This document shows positions 17,636-26,984 of a DNA stretch of 64,000 nt, in pieces; position 1 is the stretch's first letter, and every line of letters starts with the position of its first letter. Below the pieces are notes generated by a model. The model had not been told where the DNA came from, ran no database searches, and saw only the letters and a program-made list of their open reading frames with translations. The stretch comes from Mesorhizobium sp. 131-2-1 (lineage in GTDB: Bacteria; Pseudomonadota; Alphaproteobacteria; Rhizobiales; Rhizobiaceae). A program made the position numbers and the translations under genes. The DNA lies in contig NZ_AP023247.1 of assembly GCF_016756535.1 (NCBI RefSeq), forward strand, positions 5,208,501 through 5,272,500, in the 5' to 3' direction.

Positions 17636-19405
17636 TCAGGCAGATATCAGCGCCTTGCCGGCCACGGCGAGGCTTTCGGCGCCGTCGATGACACGCTCTT
17701 TCAGCGCGCGCGTTTCGCCGAGCAGGTTCTCGGCAAAGAAGCGGCAAAGGGCGACGCGATCGTGGTCGGCAAGCGCGCCCTGCGCCAGATAGGCGCCGCC
17801 GGCGGCAAGCGAGATCAGCCTGAGATAGGGGGTGGCGCCGGCCATCGCCGCGTCTGCCTGCTCATCGGCCATCAGCTTCTGCAGGAAGCGCGTCGATTCG
17901 GAGAGGTCGTCGAGGGCCCGGTCGAGACAATCGGCGGTGCGGCCAAAACCCGCGACGTTGGAGATCCGCACAGCATCGGCAATCGCCTTCAGCTCACCGA
18001 TGTAGCGATGCACATGCTCGCCGCCACCGAGCGGCAGCTTGCGCGCCACCAGATCGATCGCCTGGATGCCGTTGGTGCCTTCATAGATCGGCGCGATGCG
18101 GGCGTCGCGATAAAGCGCCGCCGCGCCCGTCTCCTCGATGAAGCCCATGCCGCCATGCACCTGGACGCCGATCGACGCTACCTCGACGCCGACATCGGTG
18201 GAAAAGGCCTTCGCCAGTGGCGTCAGCAGATTGGCTCGGTCGCGCCAGTTGGCGGCGGCCTCGCCTTCGCCGACCCGGGCCCGGTCGATGGCATGGGCAC
18301 AGGAATAGCTTATGGCGCGCGCGATCTGGGTCAGCGCCTTCATGGTCAGCAGACTGCGCTGCACGTCGGGATGGTGGACGATCGGCGCCATGCCTGAACC
18401 TGAATAGTCGGACGCCTTGCCCTGGCGGCGCTCATTGGCATAGGCGATCGCCTTCTGGGTGGCCGTCTCGGCCACCGCCACACCCTGCATGCCGACGGCA
18501 AGCCTTGCGTTGTTCATCATGGTGAACATGCAGGCCAGCCCCTTATTTTCCTCGCCGATCAGCCAGCCGATCGCGCCGGGGGTCGCGTTCTGGAAACCGT
18601 CGCCATAGATCATGGTGCAGGTCGGCGAGGCATGGATGCCGAGCTTATGTTCCAGGCCGGAACAGAAGACATCGTTGCGGGCGCCGAGCGAGCCGTCGTC
18701 ACCGACCAGGAATTTCGGCACCAGGAACAGCGAGATGCCGCGCGTGCCGGCCGGGGCGTCGGGCAGCCGTGCCAGCACCAGATGGACGATGTTGTCGGTG
18801 AAATCGTGCTCGCCATAAGTGATGAAGATCTTCTGGCCGAAGATACGATAGGTGCCGTCGCCCGCCGGCTCGGCGCGGGCACGCAGCGCGGCTAGGTCGG
18901 AACCGGCCTGCGGCTCGGTCAGGTTCATCGTGCCCATCCACTCGCCGGAGACGAGCTTCGCCAAGTATTTTTGCTTCAGCGCCTCGGAGGCGTGCTTGTC
19001 CAGCGCCTCGACCGCGCCCATGGTCAGCGTCGGGCCGATGCCGAAGGCCATGGCGGCGGAGTTCCACATTTCGAGTGCGGCGACCCCGAGCATGGTGGGC
19101 AGGCCCTGGCCGCCGAATTCCTCCGGGCCGGACAGCGCATTCCAGCCGCCGTCGATCCAGCGCCGGTAAAGTTCCTTCCAGCCGGGCGGCGTGGTGACGG
19201 CGGCGTCCTTCAGCACCGCGCCATGCTCGTCGCCGATCTTGTAGAGCGGCGCCACCTCTTCAGTGGCAAAGCGGCCTGCTTCCCCCAGGATCGCATCCAC
19301 GAGGTCCTCACCGAGATCGCCGAACGTGCCGGAATCCAATGCCGGCTTCAGTCCGGCCACATGCTTCAGCGTAAACGCGATATCCTCGACCGGTGCCTTA
19401 TACAT
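17636..19405 (-). CDS. Acyl-CoA dehydrogenase, long form with C-terminal extension
   Basis: This 589-residue flavoprotein shows the acyl-CoA dehydrogenase order: helical N-terminal domain, middle domain with MNLTEPQAGSDLAALR and QKIFITYGEHD, then the FAD-binding helical domain. The catalytic base region is RIAPIYEGTNGIQAIDL. About 110 residues after it form the C-terminal domain typical of the 590-residue class found in proteobacteria. It catalyses the first oxidation of beta-oxidation and passes electrons to ETF. The crotonase downstream would hydrate the product. Chain-length preference is not readable. Confidence 0.93.
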   Translation of the reverse strand: MYKAPVEDIAFTLKHVAGLKPALDSGTFGDLGEDLVDAILGEAGRFATEEVAPLYKIGDEHGAVLKDAAVTTPPGWKELYRRWIDGGWNALSGPEEFGGQGLPTMLGVAALEMWNSAAMAFGIGPTLTMGAVEALDKHASEALKQKYLAKLVSGEWMGTMNLTEPQAGSDLAALRARAEPAGDGTYRIFGQKIFITYGEHDFTDNIVHLVLARLPDAPAGTRGISLFLVPKFLVGDDGSLGARNDVFCSGLEHKLGIHASPTCTMIYGDGFQNATPGAIGWLIGEENKGLACMFTMMNNARLAVGMQGVAVAETATQKAIAYANERRQGKASDYSGSGMAPIVHHPDVQRSLLTMKALTQIARAISYSCAHAIDRARVGEGEAAANWRDRANLLTPLAKAFSTDVGVEVASIGVQVHGGMGFIEETGAAALYRDARIAPIYEGTNGIQAIDLVARKLPLGGGEHVHRYIGELKAIADAVRISNVAGFGRTADCLDRALDDLSESTRFLQKLMADEQADAAMAGATPYLRLISLAAGGAYLAQGALADHDRVALCRFFAENLLGETRALKERVIDGAESLAVAGKALISA

Positions 19406-19600
19406 GCCGCTTGCTCCTCCGCTGCCCCGGCCGCTCGATCGTAAGACTCGGGCCTATGCAAAACCATCCGCCTTTAGGCGGCCTCCAACCTTCTTTTTAC
19501 GTAAACGTCAAACTTTGTCACGCGGATTTTGCAATCGCGGCGGCGCGCGTTAAATTCTGAGTCCACCCGGCATTCGACCGGCGAGAAACCGGAGCCCTTC

Positions 19601-19837
19601 ATGCTCGCCAGACCCGACGCGTACCGCTGCATCGAATGCGGCCTGCCGTACCGGGCCACGGGCTTTTCCTACTATCATGGTGATCTTGATAACGGCCCCG
19701 CCTGCTGGACCGATCGCGGCATTTTGTGTTCGCCGCGATGCTCGCTGGCGCATCACCGCAAACGCGCGACCGAAGGCACGTTGCCGCAGGAACCGGCGCC
19801 CGATCCGTTCGAGGCGCCGTCGCTGTTTCGGCGTTGA
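19601..19837 (+). CDS. Small cysteine-rich protein, possible zinc-binding
   Basis: This 78-residue protein begins MLARPDAYRCIECGLPYRAT, with a CxxC pair, and has two later cysteines in GPACWTDRGILCSPRCSLAHH. The spacing suggests a small zinc-ribbon or treble-clef fold. The ATG at 19601 follows a GGAG located about 6 bases upstream; the frame is open 24 codons earlier without similarity. There is no signal peptide. It stands alone between the acyl-CoA dehydrogenase gene (divergent) and the lysozyme gene. I cannot name a function; nucleic-acid binding is a guess from the fold. Confidence 0.7.
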   Translation: MLARPDAYRCIECGLPYRATGFSYYHGDLDNGPACWTDRGILCSPRCSLAHHRKRATEGTLPQEPAPDPFEAPSLFRR

Positions 19838-19914
19838 GCGACTTATCCGCTTTGAAAGCACTTCCTTAACCATAGCGGTTCAGGATCGATCCCTGGTCAG
19901 TGGGGACACCCTGA

Positions 19915-21075
19915 TTGAAAACGCCGGCGCGCCCTCTTCGCCGCCTGGCACTTCTCGCGGCTGCGATGGTGCTGGGCACGGCGGCAAAGGCCTCGGATTT
20001 CTCCGAGCCATGGAAGAACGCTGACCGCGCGCTGGTCATCGATGCCTACGAATACAATTCCATCGACTGGGCCGAGCTCGCCACCGACAAGCGCGTCGTC
20101 GGTTTCATCAACAAGGCGTCCGACGGGCTGCCGCCGCCCTATTTCTGCTCGGGCGACGACACCGAATTCCGGCTCTGCAAGGCGCTGTGGAAGCGCTACG
20201 CGGTGACGCGCGAACTGTTCCAGACGCGCAAGGTGGTGGCCAAGGCGCTCGGCCTGAAATGGGGCGCCTATCATCTTGCCCGGCCCGGCAACCCGGTCGA
20301 GCAGGCCAACAATTTCGTCGATTTCGCCGAGCCTGCACCGGACGATCTGATTGCCCTCGACCTCGAAGGCAACGATCCCACGCAATGGATGTCATTTGAG
20401 GATGCGGAAGAATTCGTGCGCCAGGTGCATCGGCGGCTCGGCCGCTTCCCGGTGCTCTACACCAATGGCAGGACTGCGCAATACATTGCCGACAACCGCT
20501 ACCAGTACCGTCTCTTGTCGCGGCTGCCGCTGTGGTACGCGCGCTACAAGCCGGACATCGACGTGCATTTTCCGATGGGCAACTGGCAGGGTTACGCTCT
20601 GTGGCAGTTTTCGGCGCACACCAATTGCGGCCGCTTCAAATGCCCCTATCGCGTGCCAGGCACACCCAACGACATCGACGTCTCGGTCGCGCCGATGGAT
20701 GCCGGAGCGTTGCGTCAGCAATGGGCCTTCGGCGGTCTGATCGACGTGCCGCCCGACTATCTCGCCTCGATCCCGGTGCCGGTGTCGCGCGAGGCCGGGC
20801 TCGCCGGCAAGATCACCATCACCTATGCCGATGTGGCGACGCCGCCCACCGTCGAGGAGATGGTTTCGGTGCTCGGCCAGCGCTGGCAGAAGTTCCGCGA
20901 CGGCTTCCGCATGCCGGTGGTGAAGACCGTGCCGCGGCGTCCACGCTTCGGCATCGTCGAATATGTCGCCTGGAAGCGGACCGAGCAGCGCTCGGCCACG
21001 CAGATCGAGGCCGCCTTCGCGGCGGCCGATCCGGTCAGCACCGCATCGACCGCGATCGACCGCAACCGGCGCTGA
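19915..21075 (+). CDS. Exported GH25 lysozyme-like glycosyl hydrolase
   Basis: This 386-residue protein has a signal peptide (about residues 1-27, ending GTAAKASD) followed by a GH25 (Chalaropsis-type lysozyme) barrel. The conserved acids are present: Asp43 in VIDAYEY, and Asp149 and Glu151 in ALDLEGND. The strands PVLYTNGR and YALWQFSAH are also typical. A C-terminal region of about 120 residues has no recognised domain. It should cleave peptidoglycan between MurNAc and GlcNAc in the periplasm or outside the cell. The proposed start is TTG at 19915, with GGGGAC upstream; it is convergent with the AraC gene. Confidence 0.88.
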   Translation: MKTPARPLRRLALLAAAMVLGTAAKASDFSEPWKNADRALVIDAYEYNSIDWAELATDKRVVGFINKASDGLPPPYFCSGDDTEFRLCKALWKRYAVTRELFQTRKVVAKALGLKWGAYHLARPGNPVEQANNFVDFAEPAPDDLIALDLEGNDPTQWMSFEDAEEFVRQVHRRLGRFPVLYTNGRTAQYIADNRYQYRLLSRLPLWYARYKPDIDVHFPMGNWQGYALWQFSAHTNCGRFKCPYRVPGTPNDIDVSVAPMDAGALRQQWAFGGLIDVPPDYLASIPVPVSREAGLAGKITITYADVATPPTVEEMVSVLGQRWQKFRDGFRMPVVKTVPRRPRFGIVEYVAWKRTEQRSATQIEAAFAAADPVSTASTAIDRNRR

Positions 21076-21109
21076 CCAGCCGGATACAGCATCGACGGCG
21101 GCAATTGCC

Positions 21110-21985
21110 TCAACGATGATTCCCCAGGCTGGCATACATGCCGGTGGTGCGAAACTGCGTCGGGGTGATGCCATAGGAGCGGCGAAAAACCTTGGAGAAG
21201 TAGTTCGCGTCCTCGAAACCGCACATGACGGCGACTTCCTTGACTGGCAGGAAATCAGCTTTGGTCAGCAACTTCGCCGCGCGCTGCAGCCGCTGCTGCA
21301 AGACGAATTCGGCAGGCGGGATGCCTTCGCTCTCGGCGAAGCAGCGCGAGAAGTGCGCGCGGCTGAGGCCACTGATGCGGACGAGATCCGCCACCGGCAG
21401 TGGCTTGTCGAGATTGGCGTTGATGTGATCGATCACCGGCTGCATGGCGCTCAGCTTTTCGGCGAAGGCGTGCGACCCGAAAACATCGTCGTAGAGCGCC
21501 ATGGCGGCTTCGTAGGCGACGGCGGAAGCGGCGCCCGGGGAAGCTGCCCCCTTGATGAGCCGTAGGCTGCAATCGGCAAGATGATCTATCGTCGCCGGCT
21601 GCAATCGGAATACGGGGCCTGAGACGCTCAGAATCGATTTGTGGATGCGCAGCGCCTCCTCGCCATTCATCGAGATCCAGAAATATTCCCAGCGGTCGCC
21701 CTTGGCCAGCCAGTAGCGATGGTTGTGCGGCACCAGCACCAGCAGCGTGTCGTTCTTCTGGAGGCGGTAGTTGCGGTTCTCGTAGCGCAGCTGGCCGGCC
21801 CCGCTGATGGTGTGCTGGAGCACGGTGAACGGGGTCTGGCCGCGCTTTCGACCGTCCCAGTCGTAGGTTTCGTCCGCGCGAACTTCGTAGCCCGTGCTGG
21901 TCGGCATGGCATGCAGGCGCTGGCGTCCACGCGGCAACGAGATCGTCCGCATCGACTGTCCGTTGGCGATCAGGTCTTGCAGCAC
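21110..21985 (-). CDS. agpT: AraC family regulator of alpha-galactoside genes
   Basis: This 291-residue protein has an N-terminal sugar-sensing cupin-like domain (about 20-160) and a C-terminal double helix-turn-helix. The latter reads PVADLVRISGLSRAHFSRCF and VAVMCGFEDANYFSKVFRR, followed by YGITPTQFR. It is divergent from the first GH4 gene, as AgpT is in the S. meliloti alpha-galactoside locus, where it activates transcription with galactosides. The start is GTG at 21985; an ATG 11 codons in is also plausible. Two direct repeats upstream are candidate binding sites. Confidence 0.9.
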   Translation of the reverse strand: MLQDLIANGQSMRTISLPRGRQRLHAMPTSTGYEVRADETYDWDGRKRGQTPFTVLQHTISGAGQLRYENRNYRLQKNDTLLVLVPHNHRYWLAKGDRWEYFWISMNGEEALRIHKSILSVSGPVFRLQPATIDHLADCSLRLIKGAASPGAASAVAYEAAMALYDDVFGSHAFAEKLSAMQPVIDHINANLDKPLPVADLVRISGLSRAHFSRCFAESEGIPPAEFVLQQRLQRAAKLLTKADFLPVKEVAVMCGFEDANYFSKVFRRSYGITPTQFRTTGMYASLGNHR

Positions 21986-22000
21986 AAAATTACCCTCGAA
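21982..22000 (-). promoter_or_regulatory. Direct repeat A, candidate AraC-type site
   Basis: Read on the minus strand, TTCGAGGGTAATTTTGTGC matches repeat B at 16 of 19 bases. It overlaps the GTG proposed as the agpT start, so binding here could autoregulate. Confidence 0.5.
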
Positions 22001-22034
22001 AGCATAATCCTTCTCTGGTCGCGCCCGAGAATAA

Positions 22035-22053
22035 GCGCATAATCACCCTCGAA
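22035..22053 (-). promoter_or_regulatory. Direct repeat B, candidate AraC-type site
   Basis: TTCGAGGGTGATTATGCGC on the minus strand lies 53 bases from repeat A in the same orientation, about five helical turns, so both would face the same side of the DNA. Confidence 0.5.
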
Positions 22054-22199
22054 CAAACATGAAGGACCCGCAGTCGAGGAGCGGGCGGGAGGAGAAAAAG
22101 CCGGGATTTCCGGCTTGAATGGCGCGCGCGCTTTGGCGTGTGGCCGTTTCTTCCCTCGCAACTCCTTGCCTAGCATTTGATCGCATCGAGGTGAAGGTG

Positions 22200-23666
22200 A
22201 TGAGTTTCAAAATCGCTATCATTGGCGCCGGCAGCGTCGGATTCACCAAGAAGCTGTTTACCGACATCCTGTGCGTTCCGGAATTCCGGGACATCGAATT
22301 CGCGCTGACCGACGTCAGCGAACATAACCTCGGCATGATCAAGGCGATCCTCGAAAGGGTCGTGGAAGCGAACAATCTGCCGACCAGGGTGACGGCGACG
22401 ACTGACCGCCGCAAGGCGATCGAGGGCGCGCGCTATATCATCAGCTGCGTGCGGGTCGGCGGCCTCGAAGCCTATGCCGACGACATCCGCATTCCCTTGA
22501 AATACGGCATCGACCAGTGCGTCGGTGACACGATTTGCGCCGGCGGCATCCTCTACGGCCAGCGCAACATCCCCGTGATCCTCGATTTCTGCAAGGACAT
22601 CCGCGAAGTCGCCGAAACCAACGCCAAGTTCCTCAACTACGCCAACCCGATGGCGATGAACACTTGGGCCGCGATCGAGTATGGCAAGGTCGACACGGTC
22701 GGGCTCTGCCACGGCGTCCAGCATGGCGCCGAGCAGATCGCCGAGGTGCTGGGAGCGAAATCGCCGAAGGAGCTCGACTATGTGTGCTCCGGCATCAATC
22801 ACCAGACCTGGTTCATCGAGCTTCGCCTGAACGGGCGCAAGATCGGCAAGGACGAGCTGGTCGCCGCCTTCGAGGCGCACCCGGTCTATTCCAAGCAGGA
22901 AAAGCTGCGCATCGACGTGCTGAAGCGCTTCGGCGTCTATTCGACCGAAAGCAACGGGCATCTCTCCGAATACCTGCCCTGGTACCGCAAGCGGCCGGAC
23001 GAAATCACCCGCTGGATCGATATGTCCGACTGGATCCATGGCGAGACTGGCGGCTATCTCCGCTACTCGACGGAAACCCGCAACTGGTTCGAGACGGAAT
23101 ATCCGCAGTTCCTCGAGGCGGCGTCGAAGCCGATCGATCCGGCCAAGCGCTCGAACGAGCACGCCAGCCACATCCTCGAAGCGCTGGAGACCAATCGCGT
23201 CTATCGCGGCCATTTCAACGTCAAGAACAATGGCGTGATCACCAACCTGCCGCAGGACGCCATCATCGAGTCGCCCGGCTTCGTCGATCGCTTCGGCATC
23301 AACATGGCCGCCGGCATCACGCTGCCTGAAGCCTGCGCGGCCACCTGCATATCCTCAATCAACGTCCAGCGCATGTCGGTCCATGCCGCGATATCAGGCG
23401 ACATCGATCTGTTGAAGCTCGCCGTGCTGCACGACCCGCTGGTCGGCGCGGTTTCGACGCCCGAAGAGGTCTGGCAGATGGTGGACGAGATGGTCGTCGC
23501 CCAAGCGGCCTGGCTGCCGCAATATGCGCATGCAGTTCCAGCCGCCAGGGAACGGCTTTCGAAATCCAAGGTCAAGACGCGTGAATGGGCGGGCGCAGCG
23601 CGCCGAAGCGTGCGCTCGATCGAGGAATTGCGCGCCGAAAAGGCGGCCCTCAAACAGGCCGGCTGA
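22200..23666 (+). CDS. agaL1: GH4 alpha-galactosidase, first copy
   Basis: This 488-residue glycosidase of family 4 hydrolyses by transient oxidation and needs NAD and Mn2+. The dinucleotide-binding start MSFKIAIIGAGSVGF is clear. The metal ligands are in place: Cys170 in GLCHGVQ and His201 in GINHQTWF. NPMAMNTWA precedes them, as in MelA-type alpha-galactosidases. The ATG at 22200 follows GAGGTGAAGG; in-frame codons upstream lack similarity. It heads the operon, followed by the binding protein gene 108 bases later. Compared with the second copy it is diverged, so different linkages or substrates are likely. Confidence 0.92.
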   Translation: MSFKIAIIGAGSVGFTKKLFTDILCVPEFRDIEFALTDVSEHNLGMIKAILERVVEANNLPTRVTATTDRRKAIEGARYIISCVRVGGLEAYADDIRIPLKYGIDQCVGDTICAGGILYGQRNIPVILDFCKDIREVAETNAKFLNYANPMAMNTWAAIEYGKVDTVGLCHGVQHGAEQIAEVLGAKSPKELDYVCSGINHQTWFIELRLNGRKIGKDELVAAFEAHPVYSKQEKLRIDVLKRFGVYSTESNGHLSEYLPWYRKRPDEITRWIDMSDWIHGETGGYLRYSTETRNWFETEYPQFLEAASKPIDPAKRSNEHASHILEALETNRVYRGHFNVKNNGVITNLPQDAIIESPGFVDRFGINMAAGITLPEACAATCISSINVQRMSVHAAISGDIDLLKLAVLHDPLVGAVSTPEEVWQMVDEMVVAQAAWLPQYAHAVPAARERLSKSKVKTREWAGAARRSVRSIEELRAEKAALKQAG

Positions 23667-23774
23667 GACCGCGGGCACGAAGGCGGATCCGCGGGAGGCC
23701 GGTCCGCCGAATAGGCTGTCCCGCATCGAACGCGGGCAGCAGAAGACGTCCAAACATCTGGGAGGAGACAGACT

Positions 23775-25859
23775 ATGAGGAACTTACACAGAATTGGCAT
23801 AGCCGCAGGACTGGCGCTGAGCGTTTCGATTTTCGCACTCAACGCTTTCGCTTCCGAACCGACGGTCCCGCCGGAGCCGGCGACGTTCCCGGCCGAGGGC
23901 AAGATCAAATATGTGGCGCGCGACTCCATCCTGGAGTTCAAGGCGCTGCCGGAATATCGTGAGCCTGACTGGGTCACCGAGAAATACGTCAAGACCGGCA
24001 AGCTGCCGCCGGTTAAGGACAGGCTGCCGAAGGAGCCGCTGGTCTTCAAGACGGGCAACATGACGGATGGTATCGGTGTCTATGGCGATACGATGCGCCA
24101 TGTCATCGGCGGCAGGCCGGAAGGCTGGAATTATGGCGCCGGCCAGACGCAAGGCTGGGGTGGCATCGATATCGGCCTTTCCGAATGCCTGACCCGCACC
24201 GCGCCGCTGTTCCAGGTCGAGGCCAAGGACACCGAGCCGCTGCCCAACCTGGCCAGGAGCTGGGACTGGTCGAAGGATGGCCACAAGCTGACCATGCATC
24301 TGGTCGAAGGCGCCAAATGGTCCGACGGCGCGCCCTTCAACGCCGACGACATCATGTTCTACTGGGACGATGAAGTCGTCGATCCGAACGTCTCGCCGCT
24401 CAACGGCGCGACGCCGGAGACCTTTGGTGTCGGCACGACGCTGAAGAAGATCGACGACTACACTGTCGAGTGGACCTTCAAGGAAGCGTTCCCGAGACAG
24501 TACCTCTATGCGATGGCCTACGGCACCTTCTGTCCCGGCCCCTCGCATATATTGAAGCCGCAGCATCCGAAATATTCGAAGAACACCTATGATCAGTTCA
24601 AGAATGCCTTCCCGCCGGAATTCATGAACATGCCGGTGATGGGCGCCTGGGTGCCGGTGGAATACCGCCCGGACGACATCATCGTCATGCGCCGCAACCC
24701 CTACTACTGGAAGGTCGACGAGAAGGGCAACCAGCTGCCCTACCTCAACGAGCTGCAATACAAGCTCTCGACCTGGGCCGACCGCGATGTCCAGGCGGTG
24801 GCGGGCTCGGGCGACTTCTCCAACCTGGAGCAGCCGGAGAATTTCGTCGCCTCGCTGAAGCGCGCGGCTGAGGCGAATGCACCGGCCCGGCTTGCCTTCG
24901 GACCGCGGCTCATCGGCTACAATCTGCGGATGAATTTCTCGGCCAATGGCTGGGGCAATCCCGACGAACGCGGGCAGGCCGTCCGCGAGCTGAACCGCAA
25001 CGAGGACTTCCGCAAGGCCGTCACCATGGCGTTCGACCGCAAGGCGCTCGGCGACTCCCTCGTCAAGGGTCCGTTCACCGCCATCTATCCCGGCGGCTTC
25101 TCCTCGGGCACCAGCTTCTATGACCGCAATTCGACCGTGTACTATCCGTTCGACCTCGAGGGCGCCAAGGCAGAGCTTGCCAAGGCCGGCCTTAAGGATA
25201 CGGACGGCGACGGCTTCGTGAACTTTCCGGCCGGCACTGCCGGCGGCAAGAACGTCGAGATCGTCATGCTGGTCAACAACGACTACACAACGGACAAGAG
25301 CCTCGCCGAAGGCGTCGTCGCCCAAATGGAAAAACTGGGCTTGAGGGTCGTGCTCAACGGGCTCAACGGCACCCAGCGCGACGCCTCGCAATATTCCGGC
25401 CGCTTCGACTGGCTGATCAGGCGCAACGACCAGGAGCTGACCTCTGTCGTGCAGAACACCGAGCAGCTTGCTCCGGTCGGTCCCAAGACCAGCTGGAACC
25501 ATCGCGCGCCGGAAAGCGGCGAGGTCGATCTGATGCCGTTCGAGAAGGACCTCGTCGACATCGTGAACAAGTTCGTCTCGACGCAGGACAACGACCAGCG
25601 CGCCAGCCTGATGAAACAGTTCCAGAAGATTTCGACGGAGCACGTCTACAATGTCGGCCTGACGGAGTATCCCGGCGCGCTGATCGTCAACAAGCGCTTC
25701 TCGAACATCCCTCAGGGCACGCCGATCTTCATGTTCAACTGGGCCGAGGATTCGATCATCCGCGAGCGCGTCTTCGTCGCGGCCGACAAGCAGGCCAAGC
25801 ATGAATTGTTCCCCGAGGAGCTCCCCGGCAAACCCGGAGACAAGGGCCCAATGAATTAG
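23775..25859 (+). CDS. agpA: Periplasmic alpha-galactoside-binding protein of a peptide-class ABC importer
   Basis: This 694-residue protein has a signal peptide (MRNLHRIGIAAGLALSVSIF, ending around ALNAFAS). The long cluster-C binding domain is the SBP_bac_5 type otherwise used for oligopeptides: ARSWDWSKDGHKLTMHLVEG, KWSDGAPFNADDIMFYW and a C-terminal lobe with NRNEDFRKAVTMAFDR. In S. meliloti, AgpA of this class binds melibiose and raffinose despite the peptide-type fold. Length and gene order fit that assignment. GGAGGAG lies 8 bases before the ATG. A strong stem-loop follows the gene, a frequent device to keep the binding protein in excess. Confidence 0.88.
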   Translation: MRNLHRIGIAAGLALSVSIFALNAFASEPTVPPEPATFPAEGKIKYVARDSILEFKALPEYREPDWVTEKYVKTGKLPPVKDRLPKEPLVFKTGNMTDGIGVYGDTMRHVIGGRPEGWNYGAGQTQGWGGIDIGLSECLTRTAPLFQVEAKDTEPLPNLARSWDWSKDGHKLTMHLVEGAKWSDGAPFNADDIMFYWDDEVVDPNVSPLNGATPETFGVGTTLKKIDDYTVEWTFKEAFPRQYLYAMAYGTFCPGPSHILKPQHPKYSKNTYDQFKNAFPPEFMNMPVMGAWVPVEYRPDDIIVMRRNPYYWKVDEKGNQLPYLNELQYKLSTWADRDVQAVAGSGDFSNLEQPENFVASLKRAAEANAPARLAFGPRLIGYNLRMNFSANGWGNPDERGQAVRELNRNEDFRKAVTMAFDRKALGDSLVKGPFTAIYPGGFSSGTSFYDRNSTVYYPFDLEGAKAELAKAGLKDTDGDGFVNFPAGTAGGKNVEIVMLVNNDYTTDKSLAEGVVAQMEKLGLRVVLNGLNGTQRDASQYSGRFDWLIRRNDQELTSVVQNTEQLAPVGPKTSWNHRAPESGEVDLMPFEKDLVDIVNKFVSTQDNDQRASLMKQFQKISTEHVYNVGLTEYPGALIVNKRFSNIPQGTPIFMFNWAEDSIIRERVFVAADKQAKHELFPEELPGKPGDKGPMN

Positions 25860-25883
25860 GTTTACCTCCCTGACGAAGAGAAC

Positions 25884-25910
25884 TCCGGTCGCGCCGCTGG
25901 CGCGGCCGGA
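25884..25910 (+). other. Intercistronic stem-loop after agpA
   Basis: The arms TCCGGTCGCGCC (25884-25895) and GGCGCGGCCGGA (25899-25910) form a 12-pair stem, including one G-T pair, with a 3-base loop. There is no T tract, so transcript stabilisation or partial attenuation is likelier than full termination. Confidence 0.7.
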
Positions 25911-25976
25911 CAAAACCAACCCCCCGCACGCGCCCAAGCTGGGAGCGACCGGCGAGACAAGGAAACGGACCGTCCG

Positions 25977-26984
25977 ATGTTACGATTCCTGCTCACGCGC
26001 ATAGCGTCGGCGATCCCGGTCCTTGCCATTCTGAGCCTGGTCACCTTCGCCATCATCCAGGCGCCGCCTGGCGACTATGCCGACTACATCCGCTCGCAGC
26101 TTATCAACCAGGGCGGAGCCTCGTTCGCCGAAGCCGACGCGCAGGCGCAGGCCTATCGCGTCGAGCATGGCCTCGATAAGCCGCTGCCCGTCCAGTATCT
26201 GAACTGGATCGGAGGCATCATCACCCGCGGCGATTTCGGCTACAGCCTCTACTACAACAAGCCGGTGGCCGATGTGGTGGGCGAGCGCCTGCCGCGCACG
26301 CTGCTTCTGGCGCTGGTCTGCCATTTGCTCGCCTCGGTCCTCGGCATCACATTCGGCATATGGGCGGCGACCCGGCAGTATTCCTGGATCGACTCGACGC
26401 TGTCGGCCATTTCCTTTCTCGGCATGACGGTGCCGCGCTTCCTGATGGCGCTAATCATCGTCTATCTGCTGGTCTTCCAGTTCAACGTTTCGGAGATCGG
26501 CAGCTTCTTCTCGCCGCAATATGGCGGCGCGCCGTGGTCGTGGGCAAAGTTCGCCGACCTCGTCAAGCATGTCTGGCCGGTGGTGGCGATCGCGACCTTC
26601 GGTGGCCTCGCCTACAATATGCGCGTCATGCGCGGCAATCTGCTCGACACGCTGAACGCCCAATATGTCGAGACGGCCAAGGCCAAGGGGCTGACCGGCG
26701 CCGCCGTTGTCATGCGCCACGCCGTGCCCAATGCACTGCACCCGCTGGTCATGTACCAGGGCGTGGTGCTGCCCTACATGCTGACCGGCGAGATCGAGAC
26801 GGCGATCATCTTCGCGCTGCCGACCGTCGGCCCGGCGATCGTCGGCTCGATGGCGGTCGGCGACGTCTATGTCACCGCCACCTTCATGATGGTGCTGTCG
26901 GCGACACTGATCGTCGGCAATATCATCGCGGACATGCTGCTCGTCCTGCTCGATCCGCGCATCCGCCAATACGGGGAGAGCTAG
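25977..26984 (+). CDS. agpB: ABC importer permease, DppB class
   Basis: This 335-residue inner-membrane permease has the DppB/OppB layout: an N-terminal helix (MLRFLLTRIASAIPVLAIL), a periplasmic loop, then five helices. The ATPase-contact EAA loop is around ETAKAKGLTGAAVVMRHAVPNALHP. It forms the channel with the next gene product. The ATG at 25977 follows AAGGAAACGG. Its stop TAG directly abuts the next ATG, so translation is coupled. The gene corresponds to agpB of the alpha-galactoside system. Confidence 0.92.
   Translation: MLRFLLTRIASAIPVLAILSLVTFAIIQAPPGDYADYIRSQLINQGGASFAEADAQAQAYRVEHGLDKPLPVQYLNWIGGIITRGDFGYSLYYNKPVADVVGERLPRTLLLALVCHLLASVLGITFGIWAATRQYSWIDSTLSAISFLGMTVPRFLMALIIVYLLVFQFNVSEIGSFFSPQYGGAPWSWAKFADLVKHVWPVVAIATFGGLAYNMRVMRGNLLDTLNAQYVETAKAKGLTGAAVVMRHAVPNALHPLVMYQGVVLPYMLTGEIETAIIFALPTVGPAIVGSMAVGDVYVTATFMMVLSATLIVGNIIADMLLVLLDPRIRQYGES

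Noticed and set aside
16496..18397. Long plus-strand frame overlapping pdxH, crotonase and acyl-CoA dehydrogenase
   Set aside because: Antisense or out-of-frame shadow of three identified genes.
23784..25937. Minus-strand open frame of 717 codons opposite agpA
   Set aside because: It is the antisense shadow of a high-G+C gene; the plus-strand product is a recognisable binding protein with signal peptide and domain motifs.
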